Source: LMUY01 sp965199095
Lineage (GTDB): Bacteria; Pseudomonadota; Alphaproteobacteria; Acetobacterales; Acetobacteraceae
NCBI GenBank assembly: GCA_965199095.1
Contig: CBDAQM010000006.1
Coordinates: 248,001-312,000, forward strand
Reading direction: 5' to 3'
Length of the DNA stretch: 64,000 bases
The position numbers and the translations under genes were made by a program. How positions within the stretch are numbered: position 1 is the stretch's first letter; every line of letters begins with the position of its first letter. Positions 45,497 to 53,754 of this stretch are shown in pieces. The notes under the pieces are model-generated. The model was not told where the DNA came from and did no database searches. It worked only from the letters and a program-made list of their open reading frames with translations.

Positions 45497-46384
45497 ATGC
45501 GAAGCCGTCTGGTCTACCTCCTGCTGGTGCTGCTGTTCTGCCTGGCCTGGGCCAGCGGCTTCACGGCGGCCAAGCTGGCGCTCGCCACTTCGCCGCCGGC
45601 GCTGTTCGGCGGCATCCGCTTCCTGCTGACCGGCGCGCCGCTGCTGGCGTATGCAGCCTGGCGGGGAGAGCTCCGCGGGCGCATTCCGTGGGCGGCCCTG
45701 GCGCTGCTCGGCCTGCTGAACCAGGCCGGGTACCAGGGGCTGGCCTGGCGGGGGATGGGCGGGGTGTCGGCCGGCCTCGCGACCATCATCGCCAGCTTGA
45801 ACCCGATCCTGATCGCCGCACTCGCCGCCCCGTTGCTGGGTGAGGCGCTGCATTGGCGCAAAGTGCTGGGCCTGGTGCTGGGGTTCGCCGGCGCGATCTA
45901 CGTCGTCCGCCACCGCCTGGCCAGCGGCACGGAGGATCCGCGGGGCGTGCTGCTGGTCGTGGGCGCCCTGCTTTCCCTGGTGGCCGGCACCATCGCCTTC
46001 AAATGGTTCGCACCCGCGGTGACGCTGCCCGTCGCCGTGGGCGTGCAGACGACGTTCGCCGGGTTCTTCCTGCTGATCGTCGGCGGCCTGTTCGAGCGGC
46101 CGGCCGACATCCAGGTCGGGCTGCAGTTCTGGCTGGTGATGGCCTGGTGCGTGCTGGTCGTCTCGATCGGGGCGTTGCTGCTGTGGTTCTGGCTGCTGCG
46201 CAACGGCACGGCGTCCTCCGCGAGCGCGCTGCACTTCCTGATCCCGCCCACCGGGTTGGCGATGTCCTGGCTGGTGCTGGGGGAACCGGTCAGCCCGGCG
46301 GATTTGCTGGGGGTGATTCCCGTGGCGATCGGCATCTGGCTGGCCACCCGCCCGGCGCCGACACCCCGGCCGGTTGCTGCATGA
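45497..46384 (+). CDS. EamA/DMT-family membrane transporter
   Basis: A 295-residue ten-helix protein made of two EamA repeats. The first (AKLALATSPPALFGGIRFLL, ATIIASLNPILIAALAAPLLGE) and the second (SSASALHFLIPPTGLAMSWLVLGEPVS) both show the conserved pattern of the RhaT/YedA drug and metabolite exporters. It is 9 bp after ispDF and may be co-transcribed. The substrate is unknown. Confidence 0.88.
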   Translation: MRSRLVYLLLVLLFCLAWASGFTAAKLALATSPPALFGGIRFLLTGAPLLAYAAWRGELRGRIPWAALALLGLLNQAGYQGLAWRGMGGVSAGLATIIASLNPILIAALAAPLLGEALHWRKVLGLVLGFAGAIYVVRHRLASGTEDPRGVLLVVGALLSLVAGTIAFKWFAPAVTLPVAVGVQTTFAGFFLLIVGGLFERPADIQVGLQFWLVMAWCVLVVSIGALLLWFWLLRNGTASSASALHFLIPPTGLAMSWLVLGEPVSPADLLGVIPVAIGIWLATRPAPTPRPVAA

Positions 46385-46439
46385 ACCTTTGGCCTGTCCC
46401 GTCGCTTCTACAACGATGCTATCCGCTGGAGGATCCCGC

Positions 46440-46730
46440 ATGCGGCTGTCTGTTGCTAGCCTGGCCACCGTCCTCGTCCTGGGCGCTTGCGCCGCGCCGC
46501 CGCCCGCGTTCCCCGTGCCGCCGCCGCTTCCGGCCGAAACATTGCCGCTGCCGCCGGTCAGCGAGCAGTCATTGATCTGGCAGCCCGGCGACTGGACGTA
46601 TTTCGGGGGATCGTATCGCTACGAACCCGGCCGCTACGTGCCGGCCGCGGGACACGGCGGTACCTGGACGTTCGGTCACTGGATCGGGACGCCGGGACAG
46701 TATGGGTGGGTGCCGGGGGGCTGGAACTGA
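46440..46730 (+). CDS. Small putative lipoprotein with Trp/Tyr-rich domain
   Basis: A 96-residue protein. The signal peptide ends in a lipobox (VLVLGAC, Cys at about residue 17), so it is probably a lipoprotein. A Pro-rich linker follows, then a W/Y/G-rich C-terminal part: WQPGDWTYFGGSYRYEPGRY and FGHWIGTPGQYGWVPGGWN, like the YXWQ-type repeats of other small alphaproteobacterial envelope proteins. GGAGG stands 7 bases before the ATG. Function unknown. Confidence 0.72.
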   Translation: MRLSVASLATVLVLGACAAPPPAFPVPPPLPAETLPLPPVSEQSLIWQPGDWTYFGGSYRYEPGRYVPAAGHGGTWTFGHWIGTPGQYGWVPGGWN

Positions 46731-46810
46731 GCCCTCGCCTCACGGATTTGCAATGCTGGCGGAGCGTCTCTGCCATTTGCAAGTGCAAACTCGGCCGCTA
46801 AAAGACCCGC

Positions 46811-47206
46811 ATGAATGCACGCAAGTCCGAGACTGTCAGTGAGCGCCTGAGTTCCGCAGCGAAAGCCAAGCAGGCGATGCTGGAGCGGTTCAAGTCCCGT
46901 CCCGGCCCCGACGACCCGGCCGTGGCTGCCCGGCTGGAGGCCCAGAAGGCGGTGATGGCGGCCCGCGAAGTCCGCCAAGCGGAAAAACGGGCGGCGCAGG
47001 AAGCCGAAGCCGCACGCCTCGCGGCGGAAAAGGCGGAGTTGAAGCGGCAGCAGGAGCGCGAAGCCGCTGAGGAAGCCACCCGGCAGGCCCGCAAGGCGGC
47101 GGAAGCGCTGGCGACCGAAGCCGACTACAAGGCCCGCGCCTTGGCCTTGGCCGCGAAGCAAAAGGCCGCCCGCGACGCCCGCTACGCCGCCCGCAAGGCA
47201 CGCTGA
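46811..47206 (+). CDS. Highly charged Ala/Lys/Glu-rich helical protein (DUF6481-like)
   Basis: A 131-residue protein without signal peptide, composed of Ala, Lys, Glu, Arg and Gln in a heptad-like pattern (RQAEKRAAQEAEAARLAAEK), so probably one long coiled coil or amphipathic helix. I compare it to the DUF6481 family, often associated with general stress in alphaproteobacteria, but this is from memory of the pattern only. It has no partner. Function unknown. Confidence 0.65.
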   Translation: MNARKSETVSERLSSAAKAKQAMLERFKSRPGPDDPAVAARLEAQKAVMAAREVRQAEKRAAQEAEAARLAAEKAELKRQQEREAAEEATRQARKAAEALATEADYKARALALAAKQKAARDARYAARKAR

Positions 47207-47271
47207 CTGGTCTGCGTGACCCCATAATACGGTAGACGCTAGGGACGCGTGGTTGCGGTGTCGTTGCGTGT

Positions 47272-47366
47272 GTAGCCCGTATCGCGCTTGGGCGATGCGG
47301 GACGTCCCCGGTAATCTCGGATGTCTCACCCAAGATCCCGCATCGCCCAAGCGCGATGCGGGCTAC
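47272..47366. repeat. Large intergenic inverted repeat with 31-bp arms
   Basis: The left arm (47272-47302) and right arm (47336-47366) match as reverse complements at 30 of 31 positions, with 33 bases between. Arms begin and end GTAGCCCG/CGGGCTAC and hold a TCGCGCTTGGGCGAT core. It lies between the convergent DUF6481-like gene and the nuclease module. It could terminate transcription from both sides or be a non-autonomous mobile unit. A partial relative is at 14308-14336. Confidence 0.75.
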
Positions 47367-47394
47367 GTTGCTAATCAAGACCGGACGGGACGCC

Positions 47395-48060
47395 TCACGC
47401 CGTTACGCGGGCGTTGATGCTCTCCACTCTTTCAAGCAGGAATCGAAGATCATCCGGCGATACGCTGACGTTGAGATCGCCATGCGCAACCGAGTTCCGG
47501 ATGGCGCCCATCGCGCGCAACCGCTTCGCTTCTGGACCGCTGATCTGTCCGTCCATCGCCAGCCGCTCGACAACAGCAATCGGCGATAGTGGCCTCAGGG
47601 AAACCCGGATGTCATGTGGGTAAATTCGACGGGCAAGTGCCTCTAAGAGGGACCAGCCCTCAAGCATGGCCGCCCGTAGATATCCCGATTGTTCTAGGCT
47701 ATGCACCTCATCAATCGCGTTATCGACTTGCGATTTCAAAGGCCTCGAAAGTTCGACGATCTCGCTCGGGTCTTGACCGGCGTAGACGAGGAGGTAGCGC
47801 CAGCCTTCCTTGGCAGCGAGATCGCGGTCTACCTCTGCCATCGGCGCTTTGGCGTCACGGTTCTCCACTCGCTTTACTTCAATAATCACCTTGTCAACAT
47901 CGTCTCGCCCAATGGCAATCGCATCCGGCGGGCGCAATTTTACGAAGTGCGGAAGGTCTTCCGGTGTTGGCTGGATGATAAAACGATAACCCTTGGCCTC
48001 AAAGTCGTCGCGCAGCCGACTCAACGTTGCTTGTTCGAAGTCTATGGCGCTAGCGCTCAT
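47395..48060 (-). CDS. Putative nuclease: PD-(D/E)xK domain fused to HEPN domain
   Basis: A 221-residue protein I do not know by name. The N-terminal half has a restriction-endonuclease-like signature: PD at 45-46, then E61-V-K63 in VIIEVKRVENR, with Gln/Glu positions upstream. The C-terminal half, from about 105 on, is helical and ends with R188-N-S-V-A-H193, the Rx4H motif of HEPN ribonucleases. Such pairings are typical of toxin or defence effectors. Its ATG (48060) overlaps the RusA gene by 11 bp. The local sequence is less G+C-rich and its codon use is unlike the neighbours, as expected for acquired DNA next to a tRNA gene. Function is inferred. Confidence 0.65.
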   Translation of the reverse strand: MSASAIDFEQATLSRLRDDFEAKGYRFIIQPTPEDLPHFVKLRPPDAIAIGRDDVDKVIIEVKRVENRDAKAPMAEVDRDLAAKEGWRYLLVYAGQDPSEIVELSRPLKSQVDNAIDEVHSLEQSGYLRAAMLEGWSLLEALARRIYPHDIRVSLRPLSPIAVVERLAMDGQISGPEAKRLRAMGAIRNSVAHGDLNVSVSPDDLRFLLERVESINARVTA

Positions 48061-48511
48061 AACCGACCTCCCTCCACATGAGGTTGTCTTCAAGCCTGAT
48101 GTAGACCGCAGGCTTTTCCATATCGATCGCCGCTTGCAGGCTGGGTGAGGGCGAGTGGAACAGCCAAGAGATACCAGGCTCAAACTTCTGTGCCACTATC
48201 CTCTCAACACAGCTATCATCAAAATATGCAATTGACTTCATACCGTCGAGAATGGGTTTTACGATGTTGTCGACGTCTGGAGTATTTTGACTTGGAGGAA
48301 AGTAATAGACCGTAACCGCTAAAGGTCGCTGATCTAGATAGTACAACTCGCGTTGCTCTTCGATTTTCTTTTTTGCGAGATCACCGACAAGTCTCTTCCA
48401 GTCCTCCCTGGCCTGAGAGCGCGCCTGAGCTGACAGCGGAGTCTGACCGATCACCACCTCAAGCGGGAACGGCAAGCGATACATGCGATCGTCGTCCGCC
48501 TCGCTCGCCAT
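48050..48511 (-). CDS. RusA-family Holliday-junction endonuclease
   Basis: A 153-residue protein. The catalytic pattern of RusA is clear: PDVDNIVKPILDGM (D79, D81, K85, D89) followed by FDDSCVERI (D98, D99). RusA proteins cut four-way junctions and are usually phage- or island-borne. The start is ATG 48511 after AAGGAG; ATG 48484 is an alternative. It is the first gene of the pair, and its end overlaps the PD-(D/E)xK-HEPN gene by 11 bp. It begins 51 bp from the 3' end of tRNA-Pro. No other phage gene is seen. Confidence 0.85.
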   Translation of the reverse strand: MASEADDDRMYRLPFPLEVVIGQTPLSAQARSQAREDWKRLVGDLAKKKIEEQRELYYLDQRPLAVTVYYFPPSQNTPDVDNIVKPILDGMKSIAYFDDSCVERIVAQKFEPGISWLFHSPSPSLQAAIDMEKPAVYIRLEDNLMWREVGYER

Positions 48512-48561
48512 CACGCTCCTTCGACCTAGAGATGATCCTAAAGCAGAGGTCGGCCGCTATT

Positions 48562-48638
48562 TGGTCGGAGCGGCGGGATTCGAACCCACGACCCTCAGTC
48601 CCCCAGACTGATGCGCTACCAGACTGCGCTACGCTCCG
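48562..48638 (-). tRNA. tRNA-Pro (anticodon GGG)
   Basis: A full cloverleaf can be drawn on the minus strand: acceptor CGGAGCG with CGCTCCG, D-loop AGTCTGGTA, anticodon stem TCAGT/ACTGA with loop CTGGGGG (anticodon GGG), T-arm GTGGG-TTCGAAT-CCCGC, then discriminator A and an encoded CCA at 48562-48564. Its 3' end faces the RusA/HEPN module, the side on which islands insert. Confidence 0.96.
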
Positions 48639-48682
48639 ATGCGGTGGGATGTAGCAGCCGCGTCCGGCGACCGCAACGCCGC

Positions 48683-49216
48683 CTAGCGCGGCAGCAGGGC
48701 GCGCAAGGCTTCCAACTCGTCCAACGCGTGGGCCAGCAACGCGCGGAGCCGCAGCACCTCCTCCGCGTCGCCTGTGCCCTGTAAGGCAGTGACGGGCCCC
48801 GGCCCGTCCCGGGACATGCCGGGCAGCGGCAGGAGGGTCGGCTGGTCGGCCTGCGTCGCCCGCTCGGCTGCTGCGGCGGCGCGCTCAGCCTCGGTGGCGG
48901 GGGGAATATCGTCGGACAGCTTGCCGCCGCCTTCACGCAACAGCCGCTGCACGCCCTTGATCGTGTAGCCCTGGATGTAGAGCAGGTCGGAGACCCGGCG
49001 CAGCAGCGATATGTCGTCCGGCCGGTAGTACCGCCGGCCGCCGCCGCGCTTCAGCGGCTTCACCTGGGGAAACTTCGTCTCCCAGAACCGCAGGACGTGC
49101 TGCGGAATATGTAGCTCGTCAGCGACCTCGCTGATCGTGCGGAAGGCATTGGGCGCCTTCTTGGGCTTGGCGCGGGTGTCCGTCGCCTCCTCCGCGGAGG
49201 CCGGGGCGAGCATCAT
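48683..49216 (-). CDS. MerR-family transcriptional regulator
   Basis: A 177-residue regulator. Residues ~25-95 form the MerR winged helix: TISEVADELHIPQHVLRFWE, TKFPQVKPLKRGGGRRYYRP, then DDISLLRRVSDLLYIQGYTIKGVQRLL. The C-terminus is an Ala/Leu-rich helical tail without metal-binding Cys, so this is not a metal sensor. It overlaps ihfA by 4 bp (ATGA), the conserved alphaproteobacterial arrangement. The target genes are unknown. Confidence 0.9.
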   Translation of the reverse strand: MMLAPASAEEATDTRAKPKKAPNAFRTISEVADELHIPQHVLRFWETKFPQVKPLKRGGGRRYYRPDDISLLRRVSDLLYIQGYTIKGVQRLLREGGGKLSDDIPPATEAERAAAAAERATQADQPTLLPLPGMSRDGPGPVTALQGTGDAEEVLRLRALLAHALDELEALRALLPR

Positions 49217-49539
49217 TCTTCGTCACCACCCAGATCGTCGCCTGCTGGAACTGCGGTTCCATTCACGTGGGCCTTCAGCACCTGGCTGGGACGGAACACC
49301 AGCACACGACGCGGCAGGATAGGCACTTCGATGCCGGTCTTTGGATTGCGGCCGATCCGCCGCCCCTTCTGTCGCACAGAAAAGGTGCCGAACCCGCTGA
49401 TTTTAACCGATTCTCCTCCCTCAAGCGACTTTGCAAGATGATCAAGCACGGTTTCCAGCAGATCTGCCGACTCGTTACGCGAGAGGCCGACCTGGGTGTA
49501 AATCCGTTCAGCCAAATGCGCGCGTGTCACTGTGTTCAT
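49213..49539 (-). CDS. ihfA: Integration host factor alpha subunit
   Basis: A 108-residue DNA-bending protein. TVTRAHLAERIYTQVGLSRN, then ESVKISGFGTFSVRQK, and the minor-groove arm GRNPKTGIEVPILPRRVLVF with the intercalating Pro. Start ATG 49539 (MNTVTRAHL) fits IhfA; a TTG at 49548 is possible. The position after plsX-fabH and before merR supports alpha over beta subunit. Confidence 0.95.
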   Translation of the reverse strand: MNTVTRAHLAERIYTQVGLSRNESADLLETVLDHLAKSLEGGESVKISGFGTFSVRQKGRRIGRNPKTGIEVPILPRRVLVFRPSQVLKAHVNGTAVPAGDDLGGDEE

Positions 49540-49618
49540 CGGAGGCAAGCTATGCGGCGTTGCTTGGAAGCGTCAAGCAAACGCCCTGGAAATAAACAAA
49601 ACTTGCCTGGCTGTGGCG

Positions 49619-50587
49619 TTAGAGCCGCACTAGCGCAGACCCCCAGGTCAGTCCTCCGCCCAGCGCCTCCAGCACCAGCAGGTCGCCCTGCTTCATCCGT
49701 CCGGAATGCCAGGCCTCCGTCAAAGCCAGCGGAATGGAGGCGGCGGAGGTGTTGGCATGGCGGTCGACCGTCACCACGACACGTTCGGAGGACAGCCCCA
49801 GCTTGCGGCCCATGGCGTCGATGATGCGCAAATTGGCCTGGTGCGGCACCAGCCAATCCACGTCGCTGCCTTGCAGCCCGTTGGCCGCCAGCGCCTCGTC
49901 CACGGCAGAGGCCAGCTTGCTGACGGCGTGGCGGAAGATTTCCCGCCCGTTCATCTTGAGGTGCCCCGACAATTCCGGCCGCCCCACCGCACCGTCGACG
50001 TAGAGCAAGGGGCCGAGCGAGCCCTGCGCGTGCAGATGGGTGGACAGGATGCCCCGCTCGCGTGGCCCGTCCTGTTCAACGCCGCGCAGGAACACCGCGG
50101 CAGCCCCGTCGCCGAACAGCACCGCCGTGCCGCGGTCGGACCAGTCCAGGATGCGGGAATACACTTCGGACCCGATCACCAGCACGCCGCGCACCTGGCC
50201 GCTGCGGATCATCGCATCGGCGATGCCCAACCCATAGACGAAGCCGCTGCAGGCCGCCGACACGTCAAACCCGAAGCCGCCAGCGCCGATGGCGGCCTGC
50301 ACGGTGACGGCCGTGGCCGGAAAGGCCTGGTCCGGCGTGCTGGTGCCGAGGATGATGGCGTCGACCTCCGCCGCACTGGCGCCGGCATGGGCCAGCGCGG
50401 CCTCTGCAGCGCGCGCGCCCATGAACGCAGCCGTCTCGTGCGGGCCGGCGATGTGACGCTGCCGGATCCCCGTGCGCTCCGTGATCCAGGCGTCGGAGGT
50501 GTCGAGCCGCTCCGCCAACTCGGCGTTGGTCACCACCCGCTCCGGCAGGTAGGCGCCTGCCCCGGTCATCACCGCCCGCAGGGCCAT
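49619..50587 (-). CDS. fabH: 3-oxoacyl-ACP synthase III
   Basis: A 322-residue condensing enzyme that starts fatty-acid synthesis from acetyl-CoA and malonyl-ACP. The catalytic triad is visible: C113 in DVSAACSGFVYGL, His in VPHQANLRII and Asn in VDRHANTSAASIP. GTSTPDQAFP and the terminal GGGLTWGSALVRL are family-typical. Its ATG overlaps the plsX stop by one base. Confidence 0.97.
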   Translation of the reverse strand: MALRAVMTGAGAYLPERVVTNAELAERLDTSDAWITERTGIRQRHIAGPHETAAFMGARAAEAALAHAGASAAEVDAIILGTSTPDQAFPATAVTVQAAIGAGGFGFDVSAACSGFVYGLGIADAMIRSGQVRGVLVIGSEVYSRILDWSDRGTAVLFGDGAAAVFLRGVEQDGPRERGILSTHLHAQGSLGPLLYVDGAVGRPELSGHLKMNGREIFRHAVSKLASAVDEALAANGLQGSDVDWLVPHQANLRIIDAMGRKLGLSSERVVVTVDRHANTSAASIPLALTEAWHSGRMKQGDLLVLEALGGGLTWGSALVRL

Positions 50588-51678
50588 CAGCGCGCCGACG
50601 CCGCGAGCACCGGGTTGGCCGCCGGCGGCAACTGCGAGATCTGCACCAGGCCCTCGCGAATGCGATCGTTGAAGCGGTGCACCACCATGTCGATGGCGAC
50701 GTCCATCGCATAGGCGAACTGCTCCGCATCCGTCCCGCCATGGGATTTCACGACGACACCGTTCAGACCAAGCATGATCGCCCCATTGTAGCGGCGCGGG
50801 TCGACCCACTCGCGCAGCCGTTCCAATCCGGGGCGGGCCAGCACATAGGCGATGCGCCCGGCGAGGCTGTTGCTGAACACCTGCCGCAGGAGGCTGAACA
50901 CAAGCTTCAGCGCCCCCTCCCCCATCTTCAGCGCCACGTTGCCGGTGAAGCCGTCGGTCACCACGACGTCGGTCGTCCCGCCTGGTATGTCATCGCCCTC
51001 CACGAAGCCATGGAATTGCGCGGCCAAATGGCTGGCGCGCAGGATTTCCGCCGCCTTCTGCACCCGCTCATCGCCCTTTAGCTCCTCCGAGCCGATGTTC
51101 AACAGGCCGATGGTCGGCGCCGGCAGGCCCAGCACGGCGCGGGCGAACACGTCCCCCATGACGGCGAATTCAACCAGGTTGCGGGAGTTGCTGATCGTGT
51201 TCGCGCCCAGGTCCAGCATCACCACGTCCCCGCGCGCAGAGGGCGCCAGGGCCGCAAGCGCCGGGCGGTCGACGCCGGGCAGCGTCTTGATGACGACCTT
51301 GGCCAGGGCCAGCAGCGCGCCGGTATTCCCGGCGGAGATCACGCCCGACGCCTCCCCCATCGCGACGGCGTCGATCGCCAGCCGCATGGAGGCATTGCGC
51401 ACGCGCAGGGCCGCCGTGGGCTTCATGTCGCCGCCGATGACATCAGGCGCGTGCCGGATCGTGCAGCATTCCGCCAGGCGCTTGCGGGCCATCAGCGCGG
51501 TCAGCCGCGGCTCGTCCCCGATCACCAGGAATCGGGCGGCCGGATGCCGCTCCGCCGCGATTGCGAGACCATCGATGACCACGTCCGGTGCGTGGTCGCC
51601 ACCCATGGCGTCCACCGCAAGCGTATAGGGCGATGGCGCCGCCCCGGTCTCCACGGGCTGGGCGATGCCTTCGCTCAA
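50587..51678 (-). CDS. plsX: Phosphate acyltransferase PlsX
   Basis: A 363-residue enzyme that makes acyl-phosphate from acyl-ACP for PlsY-dependent phospholipid synthesis. Key segments are LAVDAMGGDHAPDVVIDG, ISAGNTGALLALAKV, MLDLGANTISN, NIGSEELKGDE and VVVTDGFTGNVALKMGEGA. Translationally linked to fabH. It lies 33 bp after rpmF, as in most proteobacteria. Confidence 0.97.
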   Translation of the reverse strand: MSEGIAQPVETGAAPSPYTLAVDAMGGDHAPDVVIDGLAIAAERHPAARFLVIGDEPRLTALMARKRLAECCTIRHAPDVIGGDMKPTAALRVRNASMRLAIDAVAMGEASGVISAGNTGALLALAKVVIKTLPGVDRPALAALAPSARGDVVMLDLGANTISNSRNLVEFAVMGDVFARAVLGLPAPTIGLLNIGSEELKGDERVQKAAEILRASHLAAQFHGFVEGDDIPGGTTDVVVTDGFTGNVALKMGEGALKLVFSLLRQVFSNSLAGRIAYVLARPGLERLREWVDPRRYNGAIMLGLNGVVVKSHGGTDAEQFAYAMDVAIDMVVHRFNDRIREGLVQISQLPPAANPVLAASAR

Positions 51679-51711
51679 ATCAACCCTCGTCGTTTGGCGG
51701 GGACCGGCGTC

Positions 51712-51915
51712 TCAGACGCGGACAGCACCCTTCAGGGGCTTGCCGGCGGCGACGACCTCACGCCCATCATAGTAGCCGCAATGTGAACAAACGTGATGCG
51801 GACGCTTGGTCTCGCCGCAATTCGGGCAGTCGGCATAGGCCTGCACGGTGAGCGCATGGTGGCTGCGGCGCATGCCCATGCGGGATTGCGATGTTTTCTT
51901 CTTGGGAACGGCCAT
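51712..51915 (-). CDS. rpmF: 50S ribosomal protein L32
   Basis: A 67-residue ribosomal protein: MAVPKKKTSQSRMGMRRSHH at the N-terminus and a zinc ribbon CPNCGETKRPHHVCSHCGYY with two CxxC pairs, so the zinc-binding form of L32. Upstream is a 130-bp gap to the YceD gene. It precedes plsX. Confidence 0.97.
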   Translation of the reverse strand: MAVPKKKTSQSRMGMRRSHHALTVQAYADCPNCGETKRPHHVCSHCGYYDGREVVAAGKPLKGAVRV

Positions 51916-52045
51916 GGGCAAGTGCCCTCCGACTTGGGTAACGCCCGCATCGGCCGGAACCCGGCACCGCACGACGCCACAATTTGCAATGACTCAGGGC
52001 GCGGCAACTAGCAGACGTGCCGATCCTCCGCAAGCTGCCGCCACA

Positions 52046-52549
52046 TTACCCTGGTCCGCGCCATTTTGCCAGCGCATCGAAGGGGTTGTCCGGCATCTCT
52101 CCTGCCGCGTCAGGCAGCACCGCCCCTGGTTTGCGCGGGTAGGGGTCCAACGCCAGGGCAAGCTGCTCCACCGTCGCCTCGCCCAGGTCGAGCACGTCAT
52201 GTTCGATCAGCAGTTCGTCCGGTTCATCAGGGTCGTCGGCATCATCGCTCTCCTGCCCAGGCAGGACGAACCGGACGGCGAACTCGTCGACGACTTCCAC
52301 GGCGAACGCGTCGAGCGACACGACGCATTCCTGATGCAGCCGGGCGCGCAGCGAGCCCTCTGCCTCGACCACGTCGCCGGGGGCGGAATGCAGCGCCCAA
52401 CGGCATTGCACCGCCTCAACCGAGGGCACCAGCAGCCGGCGGGCGATGGCGTCGCACTCCGCCGCCGTGGCGTCCACGGTGACGATGAGGCCGGAGCCGA
52501 CCCGCTCCAACGGGACGGTGCGGACCATTTCGGCTTGGGGGTTGCTCAT
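52046..52549 (-). CDS. YceD/DUF177-family protein
   Basis: A 167-residue protein with the DUF177 pattern: an N-terminal ligand-like part, CDAIARRLLVPSVEAVQCRW, QECVVSLDAFAVEVVDEFAVRF, then an acidic stretch DDADDPDEPDELLIEHDVLDLGE. Family members are encoded next to rpmF and are linked to 23S rRNA/ribosome assembly. The ATG at 52549 overlaps the stop of the CBP3-like gene (ATGA). Confidence 0.88.
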   Translation of the reverse strand: MSNPQAEMVRTVPLERVGSGLIVTVDATAAECDAIARRLLVPSVEAVQCRWALHSAPGDVVEAEGSLRARLHQECVVSLDAFAVEVVDEFAVRFVLPGQESDDADDPDEPDELLIEHDVLDLGEATVEQLALALDPYPRKPGAVLPDAAGEMPDNPFDALAKWRGPG

Positions 52550-53082
52550 GCCACAGGCTCACCAAAGCGGAACGCGCCGGAAAGCAGCTCGGCCGGCGGG
52601 GTTGCCGCCAGTTTCGCCAGGATGCGTCGCACGATCCCGGCCAGTATAGCGGCGTCGCCGGCGCGGTCTTCGCCGCGCCAGACGTTACGGGTAAGGGCTG
52701 CCTCAAGCGCTTGCGGGTCCGCATCGTCCAATGCAGCGTCATAGGCAGTCGCGCGGCCGTGGAACGCCTCCCACATGGCGCGCACGTTGCGGGCGACCGT
52801 CATGTCGCCGACGCCGAGTTCCCGCAGGTTGGTGTCCATGTCGGAAAACATGGCGTCGAACACGGCCTGCGCGACCGCCTGCCCCGGCGGCGGCATGGTC
52901 CGAAGCTGCCGGATCAGCAGGGCGGCATGCAGCCCGACCAGGTCGAACCGTCCGTCCAGCGTATCCGGCACGTCGAGTTCCGCGTAGAAATACGGGTTGC
53001 GCGCCGCCGTGACCGAAGCAGTATAGAGCTGGAAGCCGGCGCGCTCATGTCGGCCACGTCCTAGTAAGCCAAAGAACGCCAT
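52546..53082 (-). CDS. Ubiquinol-cytochrome c chaperone (CBP3/UQCC1-like)
   Basis: A 178-residue protein of the CBP3 family, which helps assemble cytochrome b of the bc1 complex. Typical are NPYFYAELDVPDTLDGRFDLVGLHAALLIRQL, VFDAMFSDMDTNLRELGVGDM and RNVRAMWEAFHGRATAYD. This bacterial relative of a mitochondrial factor is common in alphaproteobacteria. It is divergent from bamE, with 163 bp between. Confidence 0.93.
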   Translation of the reverse strand: MAFFGLLGRGRHERAGFQLYTASVTAARNPYFYAELDVPDTLDGRFDLVGLHAALLIRQLRTMPPPGQAVAQAVFDAMFSDMDTNLRELGVGDMTVARNVRAMWEAFHGRATAYDAALDDADPQALEAALTRNVWRGEDRAGDAAILAGIVRRILAKLAATPPAELLSGAFRFGEPVA

Positions 53083-53245
53083 TCTCGCCCCATTCTAAAC
53101 CTATGTCAGCCAATCGTTGACACCGGACAGCCCGGCGTGACACGCCACCGCTATGCGACACCGGTGGCCCATACCATCCACGCTTCGGCACATAACGCGG
53201 CGGCCCGCCCGGTCAATGCGCGCGCCGCTATCCAGGATCTTCCCA

Positions 53246-53728
53246 GTGCGACGTTACGCTCCGTTCCTGCTCCTCGCCATAACCCTGCTCAGCGCCTGTT
53301 CCTGGCTGGAATACCCGCCACAAACTCGCGGCAACAAGGTGACGGACGACCAGTTGAAGGAACTGATCCCCGGCACATCGACCCGCGCCGACGTTTCAAG
53401 CCTGCTCGGGACGCCCACCGCCAAGGCGTCGTTCGACGACAACACCTGGATTTACATCAGCGAAGTGACGCAGCCGCGCATCGGGCGCGTGCAGGGCATC
53501 AACTCGCAGGATGTCGTGATGGCCACGTTTGATGACCGTGGCGTGCTGCGTTCGATCAAGAAGCTGGACAAGGCGGATGCCAAGCCCGTCTCCGTGGTAT
53601 CGCGCGCGACGCCGTCGCCGGGCAGCGAAAGCTCGTTCCTGCAGCAACTGCTGGGCAATGTCGGCAAGTTCAGCGCCGGACCAGCCGCGGGCGGCGGGTC
53701 AGGAAGCGGCCTCACGATGGGGCAGTAG
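53246..53728 (+). CDS. bamE: Outer-membrane assembly lipoprotein BamE
   Basis: A 160-residue lipoprotein of the BAM complex. The signal peptide VRRYAPFLLLAITLLSAC gives Cys18 as lipidated residue. The SmpA/OmlA core has LKELIPGTSTRADVSSLLGTP, WIYISEVTQP and a VMATFDDRGVLRSIKKL strand. The GTG at 53246 follows AGGA with an acceptable spacer; a longer form from ATG 53153 or 53216 lacks signal-peptide logic. A Gly/Ser-rich tail ends it. Confidence 0.92.
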   Translation: MRRYAPFLLLAITLLSACSWLEYPPQTRGNKVTDDQLKELIPGTSTRADVSSLLGTPTAKASFDDNTWIYISEVTQPRIGRVQGINSQDVVMATFDDRGVLRSIKKLDKADAKPVSVVSRATPSPGSESSFLQQLLGNVGKFSAGPAAGGGSGSGLTMGQ

Positions 53729-53754
53729 CGCTTTGTTCTGACGGCGGTTTACCA

